Positions 51,420 to 62,849 of a DNA stretch of 64,000 nt are shown piece after piece. Where the stretch lies: NCBI RefSeq assembly GCF_030149515.1, contig NZ_JASBRI010000003.1, forward strand, positions 1 through 64,000, written 5' to 3'. The notes beneath the pieces are model-generated. The model worked only from the letters and a program-made list of their open reading frames with translations. It did not search any database and had not been told where the DNA came from. The DNA comes from Maricaulis sp. Its GTDB lineage: Bacteria > Pseudomonadota > Alphaproteobacteria > Caulobacterales > Maricaulaceae. A program made the translations under genes and the position numbers. The first letter of the stretch is position 1; the number at the start of each line of letters is the position of its first letter.

Positions 51420-52516
51420 TGGCGCGCCTCGTGGATATCGCCGCCTGCGCCCGCCATATCGAGGTGCTGCAACGGCCCGACGGGGCCATCCCCTGGATCG
51501 AGGCCGGAATCTGGGACGCCTGGAACCACGGCGAAGCCGCCATGGGCCTGGCCATTGCCGGCCGCGCTTGTGCGGCCGGGGCGGCGCTGGACCATCTGAT
51601 CGAACGACAGGACGCCGATGGCGGCTGGACAGGCGATCTCGGGGCCTCGGTCCCGCTGGACGATGCCAACAAGCGCCTTGTCCCCGGCACCCCCGCCACC
51701 GCCCGCGACACCAATTTCTCCGGCTATGTGGCCGTCACCGTCCTGCGCAGCCTTCTCGCACTGGGTGCGCTCAGTGAACTGCCGCGCTACTGGCCGATGG
51801 TGAAAGCCGCGATGGACTTCGTGCTGGCACACCAGACGCCGCATGGCGATATCGTCTGGCGGGCGCGTTCCGGCACGGAGACACTGGGCGCGATCGACTC
51901 GCTGCGCGCCGGCAATGCCAGTCTCTACAAGGCGCTGGAATGCGCCATCCTGATGGGCCGCCTGCTGGACTTGCCGGTGGATGAATGGATGGCCGCCCGG
52001 CGCCGCATCGGCGCTGCGCTGCGCGAAAACGATGCCCGCTTCGACCGGATGGGCACAGACCGGCGGCGCTATGCGATGGACTGGTATTATCCGGTCCTGG
52101 CGGGAGTGGTTTCGGCAGAGGCTGGCCGCGCCCGGCTCTATGCCCGCTGGACCGACTTCGTCGAGCCGGGGCTGGGCTGCCGCTGCGTCTCCGACGAGCC
52201 CTGGGTCACCGCGGCGGAAACCGCCGAACTCGCCCTGGCCTGCCTGGCCGCCGGCAAGCGGGAACAGGCCCGCGCCCTGATCGCAAACCTGGGTCCGCTC
52301 AAGGCCGGGGCTGGCGGCTACTGGATGGGCTGGCAGTTCGCCGAAGAGATCATCTGGCCGGTCGAACGGCCCAGCTGGACCTCCGGTGCGCTGATCCTGG
52401 CTGCCGACGCGCTGGACAGGCTGACGCCGGGTTCGGATCTTCTCGTCCGCAACTGGGTGCCGGAAATCCCGGTCAGGAAAGACGCCGCATCACTTCCAGC
52501 GTTCCTGTCCGGCTGA
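51419..52516 (+). CDS. Terpene-cyclase/prenyltransferase-like alpha-barrel protein
   Basis: This 365-residue protein has an alpha/alpha-toroid pattern with QDADGGWTGDLGAS, a QW-like motif, and repeated helices of about 50 residues. DAWNHGEAAMGLAIAG and CVSDEPWVTAAETAELALACLAAG are further repeats. Squalene-cyclase-like and prenyltransferase beta-subunit proteins look like this, but the DxDD catalytic motif of cyclases is not seen. Glycoside hydrolases with the same fold are another option. The gene starts at the methyltransferase stop (ATG shares a base). The end overlaps the convergent gene by 44 bases. Confidence 0.75.
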   Translation: MARLVDIAACARHIEVLQRPDGAIPWIEAGIWDAWNHGEAAMGLAIAGRACAAGAALDHLIERQDADGGWTGDLGASVPLDDANKRLVPGTPATARDTNFSGYVAVTVLRSLLALGALSELPRYWPMVKAAMDFVLAHQTPHGDIVWRARSGTETLGAIDSLRAGNASLYKALECAILMGRLLDLPVDEWMAARRRIGAALRENDARFDRMGTDRRRYAMDWYYPVLAGVVSAEAGRARLYARWTDFVEPGLGCRCVSDEPWVTAAETAELALACLAAGKREQARALIANLGPLKAGAGGYWMGWQFAEEIIWPVERPSWTSGALILAADALDRLTPGSDLLVRNWVPEIPVRKDAASLPAFLSG

Positions 52517-53078
52517 CCGGTTCGAACAGGCCGGAAGCGCTGGCCAGTTTCCAGATCTCGTAGGGCGGACGGCCGCCATCTTCGGGATTGGGGAAGACGT
52601 CATGGATGGCCAGGAGCCCGCCCGGAACGACACGGCCCGCCCAGCCGCGATAATCCGCCAGCGCCGCCTCCATGGAATGCCCGCCATCGATGAAGAGCAT
52701 GCCCAGAGGCGTCGTCCAGTGCGCGGCGATGACAGCCGAACGGCCGACCACCGGAATGACACAATCTTCAAGGCCGGCGCGATAGAGCGTCTCGCGCAGG
52801 GCCGGCAGGGTTTCCACCGCGCCCAGCCTTGCGTCGAACAGATCCGGATCGTGATACTCCTCACCCGGCTGGTGTTCCTCGGATCCGCGATGGTGATCCA
52901 GCGTGTACAGGACTGTGCCGGCCTCGCGCACGGCCGGGCCCAGATAGAGCGCGGACTTGCCGCAATAGGAACCGATTTCCAGGACGGGGCCCAACTTGCC
53001 GGCCTGACGGGCACATTGCGCCAAGGCCGTGCCCTCCTCGGGCGCGAGGAAGCCTTTGACAGCGTCGGGAGCCAGCAT
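52473..53078 (-). CDS. Class I methyltransferase (Methyltransf_24-like)
   Basis: This 201-residue protein has the SAM-binding region GPVLEIGSYCGKSALYLGPA, followed by VLYTLDHHRGSEEHQPG, and LGMLFIDGGHSMEAALADYRGWAGRVVPGGLLAIHDVF. The DGGH motif is typical of this class. It probably modifies the product of the neighbouring cassette, although it is on the other strand. The 44-base convergent overlap with the cyclase-like gene means that both cannot be freely altered. The start shares a base with the lipoprotein stop. Confidence 0.85.
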   Translation of the reverse strand: MLAPDAVKGFLAPEEGTALAQCARQAGKLGPVLEIGSYCGKSALYLGPAVREAGTVLYTLDHHRGSEEHQPGEEYHDPDLFDARLGAVETLPALRETLYRAGLEDCVIPVVGRSAVIAAHWTTPLGMLFIDGGHSMEAALADYRGWAGRVVPGGLLAIHDVFPNPEDGGRPPYEIWKLASASGLFEPVSRTGTLEVMRRLS

Positions 53079-53740
53079 CAGGACAGGGCGGCCGGGGCGC
53101 TGAATTCGCGGCGAAGGCCCGCCAGCGTGTCCGCGCGCTCGCGCAGGGCGCCCACGCGCACGGCAAACATGTCGCGCTCCACGGTCAGATCGCGGCGGAC
53201 GCTTTCGCCGGCCGAGGCCGGCACGCGTTCGATGAGCCCGTCGAACAGGGCCAGTACATCGCGTGAGCGCGCCAGCGCGGTTTCGACATCGCCGAGGCTT
53301 TCGCTCAGCGCGGCGCGCGATTCTCCGCCACCACGCTCGATCAGCTCGACCGCCGCGGCATCGACGGCAGCAGCCAGTTCGATGGCGCGTTCCATATCGA
53401 CGGCCAGGCGCGCTGGAAATTCGGAGGCGTCCGCCGTCACCTCATTGACGCGGAAATAACGCGCGACCGGGTCTTCGCCCGCGTCCGCATCGCCGCCTTG
53501 CCCCGTCAGCCGTCCCATCCAGCGCATTGCGGTCTGCATGGAGTCTTCATCGGCAATCCAGCCACGCTCGCGGCAGGCGGTTTCAAATACATCCGCAGTG
53601 CGGGAAATGGCGGCATGGGCCGGTGAAGCGGCCCGGGCAGCGGCATCTGAGCGGGCGGAGATGGATATCGGGGCGCTCGCACAGGCTGCGAGAGAGCAAC
53701 ACGCAGCCAATGCCACAAATACACGCCGAAGTCCGGTCAT
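53078..53740 (-). CDS. Lipoprotein of unknown function
   Basis: This 220-residue protein has lipobox LAAC (C20). The mature part is almost wholly helical and charged, Ala/Glu/Arg-rich, and reads as a helical bundle or coiled coil (for example RAIELAAAVDAAAVELIERGGGESRAALSESLGDVETAL). One Cys (SxxFETACRERGW region) may be structural. I do not recognise the family. It is co-transcribed with and coupled to the methyltransferase gene (TGATG overlap). ATG at 53740 is used; the GTG one codon upstream is possible. Confidence 0.7.
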   Translation of the reverse strand: MTGLRRVFVALAACCSLAACASAPISISARSDAAARAASPAHAAISRTADVFETACRERGWIADEDSMQTAMRWMGRLTGQGGDADAGEDPVARYFRVNEVTADASEFPARLAVDMERAIELAAAVDAAAVELIERGGGESRAALSESLGDVETALARSRDVLALFDGLIERVPASAGESVRRDLTVERDMFAVRVGALRERADTLAGLRREFSAPAALS

Positions 53741-53858
53741 CACGCGGTCAGTCCCAACTATTCCAAGAATTGCCCCAAACCGCGTGCACGATATAGGGAC
53801 ATCGCCTCTTAGGCTATCGTTTATTGCGTTTATGAGACGCTAACAGCACAGTATCGCA

Positions 53859-54824
53859 ATGGATGCCTCATACTCCCGCCGCCTGCTTTATCCACCGATC
53901 CGCCCTGTCGACAGTTTCCGCATGCCCGTCGGCGACGGGCATGAACTCTATGTCGAGGAATGCGGCCGGCCGGACGGGCTTCCGGTCATCACCCTGCATG
54001 GCGGCCCCGGGGGCGGCGTATCGCCGGCACTGCGGCGCTTCTTCGACCCGCGGCGATATCGCGTCATCCTGTTCGACCAGCGCGGCTGCGGGCGCTCTAC
54101 CCCGCATGGCGGGCTGGAGGCCAATACCACGGCGCACCTTCTGGACGATATCGAACGCATCCGCGAACGCATGGGTGTCGACAAATGGCTGGTTTTCGGC
54201 GGCTCCTGGGGCGCCACTCTGTCCTTGGCCTATGCCTGCAAGCACCCCGACCGCTGCCTGGGCCTGATCTTGCGCGGGGTCTTCCTGTGTACCGAGATCG
54301 AGCTGCACTGGTTCTACCGGCACGGCGCCAACATGCTGTTCCCGGACGCCTGGGAACGCCTGGTCGAACCGCTCGCGCCGGAAGAACGCGGCGATATCAT
54401 CCGGGCCTATTACGAACGCCTGGCCGAGCCGGACATTGTACGCCGCCGTCCCGACGCGCTGGCCTGGGCCCGCTGGGAAAGCGCCCTGATCTCCATGACA
54501 GGCGACCCGTCCGCCCCGCTGGCCGACCCGGTCCGGGCCGACGCACTGGCCCGGCTGGAGACGCATTACTTTATGAATCGCGGCTTTTTCGAACGCGACG
54601 GCTCTCTGCTGGAGGAGGCCGGCCGTTTCAGTCATCTGCCCGGTGTGATCGTGCAGGGCCGGTATGACGTGGTCACCCCGCCCCGTTCGGCCTGGGCCCT
54701 GGCCCGGGCCTGGCCGAAAGCACGGCTGCAGATGATCGGCGATGCCGGCCATGCAGCCGGCGAACCGGGCGTGGTGGACGCGCTGGTGCGCGCCACCGAC
54801 GCCTTTGCCGATCAGCTGGGCTAG
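53859..54824 (+). CDS. pip: Prolyl aminopeptidase
   Basis: This 321-residue alpha/beta hydrolase matches proline iminopeptidase. The oxyanion motif HGGPGGG is at 47-53, the nucleophile S116 is in GGSWGATLSL, and the Asp/His pair lies in GRYDVVTP and GDAGHAAGEP. It removes N-terminal proline from peptides in the cytoplasm. The stop overlaps the stop of the convergent symporter gene. Length is normal. Confidence 0.95.
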   Translation: MDASYSRRLLYPPIRPVDSFRMPVGDGHELYVEECGRPDGLPVITLHGGPGGGVSPALRRFFDPRRYRVILFDQRGCGRSTPHGGLEANTTAHLLDDIERIRERMGVDKWLVFGGSWGATLSLAYACKHPDRCLGLILRGVFLCTEIELHWFYRHGANMLFPDAWERLVEPLAPEERGDIIRAYYERLAEPDIVRRRPDALAWARWESALISMTGDPSAPLADPVRADALARLETHYFMNRGFFERDGSLLEEAGRFSHLPGVIVQGRYDVVTPPRSAWALARAWPKARLQMIGDAGHAAGEPGVVDALVRATDAFADQLG

Positions 54825-56173
54825 CCGAGACCCAGCACTGCCCCGATCCGGCCTCCGTAGAACTGGGCATCAAGCCCCAGCATCAGGATCACGAAAATCG
54901 CCGGCGGTACGATCCAGCGTACACAGAAGTGGAAGAACTCGAACAGGCCTTTCGACGTGTGCGAAAGCTCGTCGCGCAGCAGACTTTTGGGAATCACCCA
55001 GCCAGTGAAGACAGCGACCAGGAAACCGCCCAACGGCAACAGGAGGCTGCCGGAAATCCAGTCGACGAAATTGGCACCGAATTCCGGCGAATAGACCGCG
55101 CCGGCACCGATCATGAAAGCGAAGAAGCCGACTAGAACAGCCGTCTGAGGCCGGCCGAAGTTTGCGTGCTCGTCGACAAAGGCGACGACACCCTCCAGCA
55201 GCGAGATCGACGAGGTGATCGCAGCGATAAGGGCGAGGGCAAAGAAGGCTCCGCCGATGATATTGCCCGCCGGCATGTCGGCGAATACCGCCGGCAGGGC
55301 CGAGAAGATCAGCCCCAGGCCTTCGGCCGGATTGATGCCCACCATGAAGACGATCGGGAAGATCATGAGGCCGGCCACCATGGCGACCAGCGTGTCGGCA
55401 GAAGCGATGACCACCGAGGACGAACCGATATTGGAATCCTTGGACAGGTAGGATCCGTAAGTGATCATGATTGCCGAGGCGACAGAGACCGAGAAGAAGG
55501 CCTGGCCCAGCGCCTGAACGAAGGTCTGGCCGTTCACCACCGAGAAATCAGGCTGGAACAGGTAGGCGATGGCTTCGGCGGCATTCCCGTTCACCAGCGA
55601 GTAGACTGTCAGACCCAGTAGCACGACGAAGAAGAGCGGCATCAGCATGGTCGCGACGCGCTCGATCCCGCCTTTCAGTCCCTGCGCGACGATAAATACG
55701 GTCAGGACCATGAAAATAACGTGCCAGAACAGCTGGATGCCCTGACCGTTGTAGAACATGGTCGCCCCGGCGTCGGTGCCAAAGCCACCGGCGAATCCGG
55801 CAACGGAGAAGGCCATGACCTGACCGGCGATAACCGAATAGGTGGTCAGGATCAGGAAGCCGGCGGCCGTACACACCCAGCCAACGATCGACCATTTGCC
55901 CGACTTGCCCGCTTCCTGGGCCATTTTCCGGGTCGAGGAGATCGCCGATTGCTGGGCGTGGCGGCCGATGGAGATTTCCGCCATCAGCACTGGCAGGGCA
56001 AACAGGATCACGCACGCGATATAGATCAGCACGAAGGCCGAACCGCCATTCTGGCCCGTCATGAACGGGAAGCGCCAGAGGTTACCCAGACCGACAGCCG
56101 ATCCGACCGCAGCCATGATGAAAGCAAAACGCGACGACCAGTGTGCGTGCGTCCCCGTGGGCGTAACCGCCAT
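54821..56173 (-). CDS. Neurotransmitter:sodium symporter (NSS) family transporter
   Basis: This 450-residue protein has the NSS start WSSRFAFIMAAVGSAVGLGNLWRFPFM, in which the unwound segment binds Na+ and substrate. GGSAFVLIYI and further helices give about 11 membrane segments, as in MhsT/Tyt1-type bacterial members. It probably imports an amino acid with Na+. The stop codon shares CTAG with that of the peptidase gene. It is the only gene of its unit. Confidence 0.93.
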   Translation of the reverse strand: MAVTPTGTHAHWSSRFAFIMAAVGSAVGLGNLWRFPFMTGQNGGSAFVLIYIACVILFALPVLMAEISIGRHAQQSAISSTRKMAQEAGKSGKWSIVGWVCTAAGFLILTTYSVIAGQVMAFSVAGFAGGFGTDAGATMFYNGQGIQLFWHVIFMVLTVFIVAQGLKGGIERVATMLMPLFFVVLLGLTVYSLVNGNAAEAIAYLFQPDFSVVNGQTFVQALGQAFFSVSVASAIMITYGSYLSKDSNIGSSSVVIASADTLVAMVAGLMIFPIVFMVGINPAEGLGLIFSALPAVFADMPAGNIIGGAFFALALIAAITSSISLLEGVVAFVDEHANFGRPQTAVLVGFFAFMIGAGAVYSPEFGANFVDWISGSLLLPLGGFLVAVFTGWVIPKSLLRDELSHTSKGLFEFFHFCVRWIVPPAIFVILMLGLDAQFYGGRIGAVLGLG

Positions 56174-56287
56174 GAATCTCTCCCCTCACATGGGCGCGTA
56201 TTGGGCGCGCCTGCCTTGCATAAAATTGTCGCGCACACTTCCCCAAGCGCGCGGAACCGTCAAGTTGGGTTCGCCAGCGCAGTAAGC

Positions 56288-57445
56288 CTAGCCGAACAGC
56301 CCCGCCCCCCGCGGCGGCTCCGCATTGCGATGGATGTGGGCACCGAGGATCAGGCCGAAACCGACGAGCACCGCCAGCACCACCGTCCCGCCATAGGAAA
56401 TCAGCGGCAAGGGCACGCCGACCACCGGAAGCAGGCGCGAGACCATGCCGATATTGATGAAGACATAGGAGGCATAGGTCGCGATGATCCCGAATGTCAG
56501 GATGCGCAGGAACGGGCTCTTGCAGCTGATCGCGATCATCACGGCCTGGGCCATGATCAGCGCGTTGATCGCCAGGATGGACACTCCGCCGACAAAGCCG
56601 AACTCCTCACCGAGCGCGGTGAAGATGTAGTCTGTCTGCATTTCGGGAAGATAGCCCAGCTGGGACTGGGTGCCTTCCAGGAATCCCTTGCCCGTCATCC
56701 CGCCGGATCCAAGCGTGATCATGGCCTGGTTCGGGTGATAGTTGATCCCCAGCGGATCGAAATCCGGATTGGTGAAGGCCCGCACCCGGTCCATCTGATA
56801 CTCGGCCAGGATATTCTCCAGACCGTAGAGACCGATGCCGATCATGCCGGCCATGCCCACCCCCGTAACGACCAGGATGAACCACCAGCTGAGCCCCGCC
56901 ATGAACACCACGGCCGCGCCCGTGGCAGCCAATAGCAGCGTCGTACCCAGATCCGGCTGTCCAACGATCAGCGCCGCAGGCGCACCGATGATCAGCAGGG
57001 GCGGGATCAGTCCGGACAGGGTCGTCACCTTCTCCGCCGGCAGATCGTGATAGTAGCGGGCCAGAGCCAGCACCAGTGCAAGCTTCATGATTTCCGAGGG
57101 CTGTAGTCGCACCGGGCCGAGATCGACCCAGCGCTGGGCGCCATTGATGCTGACACCCATGACCTCGACCAGAACCAGCAGTATCAGCGCCACGACGTAG
57201 ACGGGATAGGAGACGCCCATCCAGAAGCGCGGCGGAAACATGGCCACAACCACCATGGCCACGAGTCCGATGGCCAGGCGGATGGCATGGTTGAGCGCCC
57301 AGGGCGACCAGCTGCCACCGGCCACGGAATACAGCATGCCGATACCGGCCACGCCCAGCAGGAGAAGAAGCAGAACCAGCGTCCAGTTCAGCTCCATCAT
57401 CTTGCCGCGCAGATCGCGCGGCACGCTTTCGCGGAAGACCGCCAT
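56288..57445 (-). CDS. rodA: RodA peptidoglycan glycosyltransferase
   Basis: This 385-residue SEDS protein has about ten membrane segments. GAQRWVDLGPVRLQPSEIMKLALVLALARYY and VGQPDLGTTLLLA are SEDS hallmarks, and the conserved Asp in QPDLG is probably catalytic. It polymerises glycan strands of the side wall with PBP2. ATG lies directly after the PBP2 stop with no base between. It is the last gene of the rod-shape operon. The ending NAEPPRGAGLFG is not conserved. Confidence 0.96.
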   Translation of the reverse strand: MAVFRESVPRDLRGKMMELNWTLVLLLLLLGVAGIGMLYSVAGGSWSPWALNHAIRLAIGLVAMVVVAMFPPRFWMGVSYPVYVVALILLVLVEVMGVSINGAQRWVDLGPVRLQPSEIMKLALVLALARYYHDLPAEKVTTLSGLIPPLLIIGAPAALIVGQPDLGTTLLLAATGAAVVFMAGLSWWFILVVTGVGMAGMIGIGLYGLENILAEYQMDRVRAFTNPDFDPLGINYHPNQAMITLGSGGMTGKGFLEGTQSQLGYLPEMQTDYIFTALGEEFGFVGGVSILAINALIMAQAVMIAISCKSPFLRILTFGIIATYASYVFINIGMVSRLLPVVGVPLPLISYGGTVVLAVLVGFGLILGAHIHRNAEPPRGAGLFG

Positions 57446-59320
57446 TCAGGCCCCTTCCCGCCGGTTGCGCCGCAGATCGGCGAAGACGCCGGCCCGGCTG
57501 GACGGATCCCTGGCCACGACCCGGCGCAGGATGTCGCGCGCCGGCCGCGTCGCCGCGCTGGACCCGCCGCCATGTTCGACGACGACGACGACCGCGTATT
57601 TGGGATTGTCCGCCGGCGCATAGCACATGAACAGGCCATGGTCGCGCAGACGCCAGGGCAGATCCTCCTGGTCGCGGACGCCTGCTGCGCGCTCTTCGGC
57701 GGTGATGGAATAGACCTGGGCCGTCCCCGTCTTGCCCGCCATTTCCACGCCTTCGATACCCAGCCCGCCCAGCGAATAGGACGTGCCGCCCGGCTCGTGC
57801 ACGACCGCGCGCAACCCGTTGCGCACCTGTGCCAGCGCCTCGTCGGTCACGCCGATATAGGGCGCAGGCCGCGCGAGGGCGTTCCGGTAGAGCGTCGGCG
57901 TGACGGCCCGGCCTGAGGCCACGCGGGCGGTCATGACGGCCAGTTGCAGCGGCGACATCGCCACCGCGCCCTGCCCGATGCCGACATTGTAGGTGTGCCC
58001 CGTCGTCCACGGCTCGTTGTGCCGGGCCCGCAACCAGGCCGGATTGGGCATATTGCCCGAACGTACGCCGGCAATGCCGATATCGAACTGCTCGCCGGCG
58101 CCGAAACGCACGGCCATGTCGTGCAGGCGGTCGATACCCAGCCGGTTGGCCATTTCGTAGAAGAAGATGTCGCACGAGGTCTTCACCGCCTCGTGGATAT
58201 TCACGATGCCGTGCCCCTGGCGCCGCCAGCAATGGAATTCCCGATTGCCCAGCCGGGTCGAACCGGTACAGCGGATTGTCTCGGACGGCTCGACCAGCCC
58301 GTGTTCCAGCGCCGCTGTCGCCACCACCGCCTTGAAGGTCGAACCGGGCGGATAGGTTCCCTGGATGGACTTGTGGAACAGCGGATTGTGGTCGTTCTCG
58401 CGCAGCGCCGCATAGTCGTCGGTGGAGATACCGCCCACAAAGAGGTTCGGGTCGAAACTCGGCGTGGAGACCAGGGCGATCAGCTCGCCCGTATTCACGT
58501 CGAGGACAACGGCCGAAGCCGCCTCCTGGCCCAGACGCTCGTGCGCGAAGCGCTGGATGTCGGCATCCAGCGTCATCACCACGTCCTGGCCCGGCTGTGG
58601 CGGGGTCGACTGGTCGGGCAATTCCCGGATCACCCGGCCGCGCGCATTGACTTCGGTCTTGAGGGCCCCGGCCGCGCCGCGCAGATCGTGTTCGCGCGCG
58701 CTCTCGACGCCGGTCTTGCCGACCCGGAAGCCGGGATGGCGCAAGAGGCGTTCGGCCTCACGCGGATTGTTGGCGATGTCGTCCTCGTTGGGCGGCTGCA
58801 CATAGCCGGCCACATGGGCGAAGGACGCTCCATACGGGTAGGCGCGCACCTCGCCGACATCGGGAATGATCCCGGCCAGGTCCGGGGCGTTGAGGTTGAT
58901 GGCCGAAAAGGTCTGCCAGTCGAGATCGTCGGCAACGGTGATCGCCCGGAAGCGTTCCTGCTGGCTTGCGGTGCGCAGGATGCGGCTGCGGGCATAATCG
59001 CCCAGCGGCATGAAGCGGCTCAAACGGTCGAGCGCCGCCTCCACGTCGCCGGCCTGTTCGGGCACCAGCAGCACGCGGTAGCTGTCACGGTTTTCCGCGA
59101 TGGCGACGCCGAACCGGTCGAGAATGCGCCCGCGCGAGGGCGGCAGCAGGTAGAAATTGAACTGATTGTCTTCCGAGAGCAGGCGATAGCGCTCGTTTTC
59201 AAGCACTTGCAGCGAGTAGAGGCGGCCCGCCAGGCCGACGAAAGCCAGCCCGCCCAGGCCCGACATAATCAGGGCCCGGCGGGTGAATTTCAGATCCTGT
59301 TCCTGACGGTCGGCACGCAT
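57446..59320 (-). CDS. mrdA: Penicillin-binding protein 2 (transpeptidase)
   Basis: This 624-residue class B PBP has an N-terminal membrane anchor (about 14-35), a non-catalytic domain (VGKTGVESAREHDLRG) and a transpeptidase domain. The active-site motifs are S327-TFK330, S381-C-D383 (in place of the usual SxN) and K529-T-G531. The SCD motif is usual in PBP2. It cross-links peptidoglycan in lateral wall growth, with RodA. It lies between mreD and rodA. Confidence 0.96.
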   Translation of the reverse strand: MRADRQEQDLKFTRRALIMSGLGGLAFVGLAGRLYSLQVLENERYRLLSEDNQFNFYLLPPSRGRILDRFGVAIAENRDSYRVLLVPEQAGDVEAALDRLSRFMPLGDYARSRILRTASQQERFRAITVADDLDWQTFSAINLNAPDLAGIIPDVGEVRAYPYGASFAHVAGYVQPPNEDDIANNPREAERLLRHPGFRVGKTGVESAREHDLRGAAGALKTEVNARGRVIRELPDQSTPPQPGQDVVMTLDADIQRFAHERLGQEAASAVVLDVNTGELIALVSTPSFDPNLFVGGISTDDYAALRENDHNPLFHKSIQGTYPPGSTFKAVVATAALEHGLVEPSETIRCTGSTRLGNREFHCWRRQGHGIVNIHEAVKTSCDIFFYEMANRLGIDRLHDMAVRFGAGEQFDIGIAGVRSGNMPNPAWLRARHNEPWTTGHTYNVGIGQGAVAMSPLQLAVMTARVASGRAVTPTLYRNALARPAPYIGVTDEALAQVRNGLRAVVHEPGGTSYSLGGLGIEGVEMAGKTGTAQVYSITAEERAAGVRDQEDLPWRLRDHGLFMCYAPADNPKYAVVVVVEHGGGSSAATRPARDILRRVVARDPSSRAGVFADLRRNRREGA

Positions 59321-59332
59321 GAGATCTCGCGA

Positions 59333-59854
59333 TCACCCCCCGATAAACCCGCTCCGCCCGCCGCGGCGGCGGCGAAGCACGAGATAGGCAATGAGCGGAA
59401 ACATGAGGATCGTCGCGACGATCTCGATGATCAAGGGCTGCAGATCGGCCATCTGCTCCAGGGCGAAACTGCCGGCCGCGAAGGCGATGGCATGGGCCAG
59501 CAGCAAGGTGGCGGCAAAACGGGCAAAGACCGGCGGCAGATCGCGCGGCATGCCATCCTCGCCGCGGAAGCGGAACACCGCGATCGCGATCAGGTAGGAC
59601 AGGGCCCACACCCCCATCGGCGCCCCGGTCAGCAGGTCCTGGGCCAGGCCGATGGCAAACACGGCGACCGGCGGCATGAATTGCGGCCGCAGGCCCGACC
59701 ACAGGAAGATCGCCATCAGCGGCCAGGTCGGCATCACGGTGATGCCGTCGATCAGGCGCGTCGGCGCAGCCTGGACGATCAGGGCCGCCAGAACTGTGAG
59801 AATGCAGCCGATGGCGGAAAGCCAGAGCGCGTCGCGTTCCGTCGGTTTCCTCAC
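59333..59854 (-). CDS. mreD: MreD rod-shape membrane protein
   Basis: This 173-residue protein has about five membrane segments and weak sequence conservation, as usual for MreD (PTWPLMAIFLWSGLRPQFMPP, AIGLAQDLLTGAPMG with the conserved Asp-Leu-Leu-x-G). GTG at 59854 is the start; it overlaps the mreC stop by four bases (GTGA). The longer reading frame upstream lies in mreC and is not coding. It works with MreC and RodA at the membrane. Confidence 0.92.
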   Translation of the reverse strand: MRKPTERDALWLSAIGCILTVLAALIVQAAPTRLIDGITVMPTWPLMAIFLWSGLRPQFMPPVAVFAIGLAQDLLTGAPMGVWALSYLIAIAVFRFRGEDGMPRDLPPVFARFAATLLLAHAIAFAAGSFALEQMADLQPLIIEIVATILMFPLIAYLVLRRRRGGRSGFIGG

Positions 59855-60840
59855 GGTGTGCCCTCCGGATCCTCGGCCGCAGGCGAGGGTTCGGAGCCGC
59901 CTGCCGGTGCCGTCTCCGTCTCTGCCGTTGTCCCGGCCGTCGCCGGCCCGGCCTCGACCGGATCTACCAGGTCCGCCTCGCCGGCATCGACTTCCCGGTC
60001 GGGCGGCACGATGCGGCGATACGGCCAGACCCAGACAAAATCGATCGGGGCCTGGTCGGAATAGAGCCGCACCCGCCACTCGCCGTCACGCGTCGACACC
60101 GCCTCGCCGACCGGCAGGCCGCGCGGCAGGATGCCGCCATCGCCCGAGGAGACGATGCGGTCGCCCTCCTGGATGTCCGGCGCCCGGCCGACATATTCCA
60201 GGCGCGGATAGGGTGAATTGTCGCCGATCAGGATGGCCCGGGCATTGGAGCGGTCGGCCATGACGGGAACCCGGCTGTTGAGGTCGGTGAGCAGCAGGAC
60301 GCGGGCCGAGCGCCGGCCGGTCTCGTAGACCCGGCCGACCAGGCCGTAGAGATTGATGACGGGATAGCCGTCCTCGATGCCGGCATCCGAGCCCCGCCCG
60401 ATCAGGCGCGCCTTGACGAAGGGACCGCGCGGATCGGCCACGGTCCAGGCGCCGATCCGGTCCTCGATGGCGGGCGAATCAACGTTCAGCGCGTCCTCGT
60501 AGACCTCGATCCGGTCGCGCTGGCGATAGGCCAGGTCTTCCCAGTAGCGCGCCTCGATCAGTTGCTGGCGCAGGCGGGCATTTTCCTCGGCCAGTTCGCC
60601 CTGGCGGCGAAAATAGGGGCCGATATTCTTGACCGCACGCAGGGGCTGGGCGCCCAGTTCCAGGAGCGGTGCGGCGATATCGGTGAACGCGGAGCGGAAG
60701 TCCGCAAAGGCGTCCGAACGCGAAGCCGGCCGGTCGAAGGCGATCAGGGCGCCGGAGAGGACGAGAAGCGCGATGAACAGCGTCCGCGAGAACCGGACAC
60801 CTTGATCACCGTCATGTCGTGTCGAGCGCCTGGACGCCAC
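59851..60840 (-). CDS. mreC: MreC rod-shape protein
   Basis: This 329-residue protein has one membrane segment (FSRTLFIALLVLSGALIAF), a coiled coil (QGELAEENARLRQQLIEAR) and a periplasmic beta domain (KARLIGRGSDAG..GYPVINLYGLVGRVYETG, then RIVSSGDGGILPRGLPVG). The C-terminal tail is long and disordered (Glu/Ala/Pro-rich, about 55 residues). Start is GTG at 60840, with AAGGAG 7 bases upstream. It links MreB to the wall enzymes. Confidence 0.95.
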   Translation of the reverse strand: MASRRSTRHDGDQGVRFSRTLFIALLVLSGALIAFDRPASRSDAFADFRSAFTDIAAPLLELGAQPLRAVKNIGPYFRRQGELAEENARLRQQLIEARYWEDLAYRQRDRIEVYEDALNVDSPAIEDRIGAWTVADPRGPFVKARLIGRGSDAGIEDGYPVINLYGLVGRVYETGRRSARVLLLTDLNSRVPVMADRSNARAILIGDNSPYPRLEYVGRAPDIQEGDRIVSSGDGGILPRGLPVGEAVSTRDGEWRVRLYSDQAPIDFVWVWPYRRIVPPDREVDAGEADLVDPVEAGPATAGTTAETETAPAGGSEPSPAAEDPEGTP

Positions 60841-60873
60841 CGACTCACTCCTTCTGCCTCCATGCGCTGGAGG

Positions 60874-62817
<1,944 letters not shown>

Positions 62818-62849
62818 CTAAGCACGGATTGCGCCTGCGGCAATCGGCA

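Noticed and set aside
57944-60064. 706-codon open frame on the plus strand
   Set aside because: It runs antisense to mrdA, mreD and mreC, which are all well supported.
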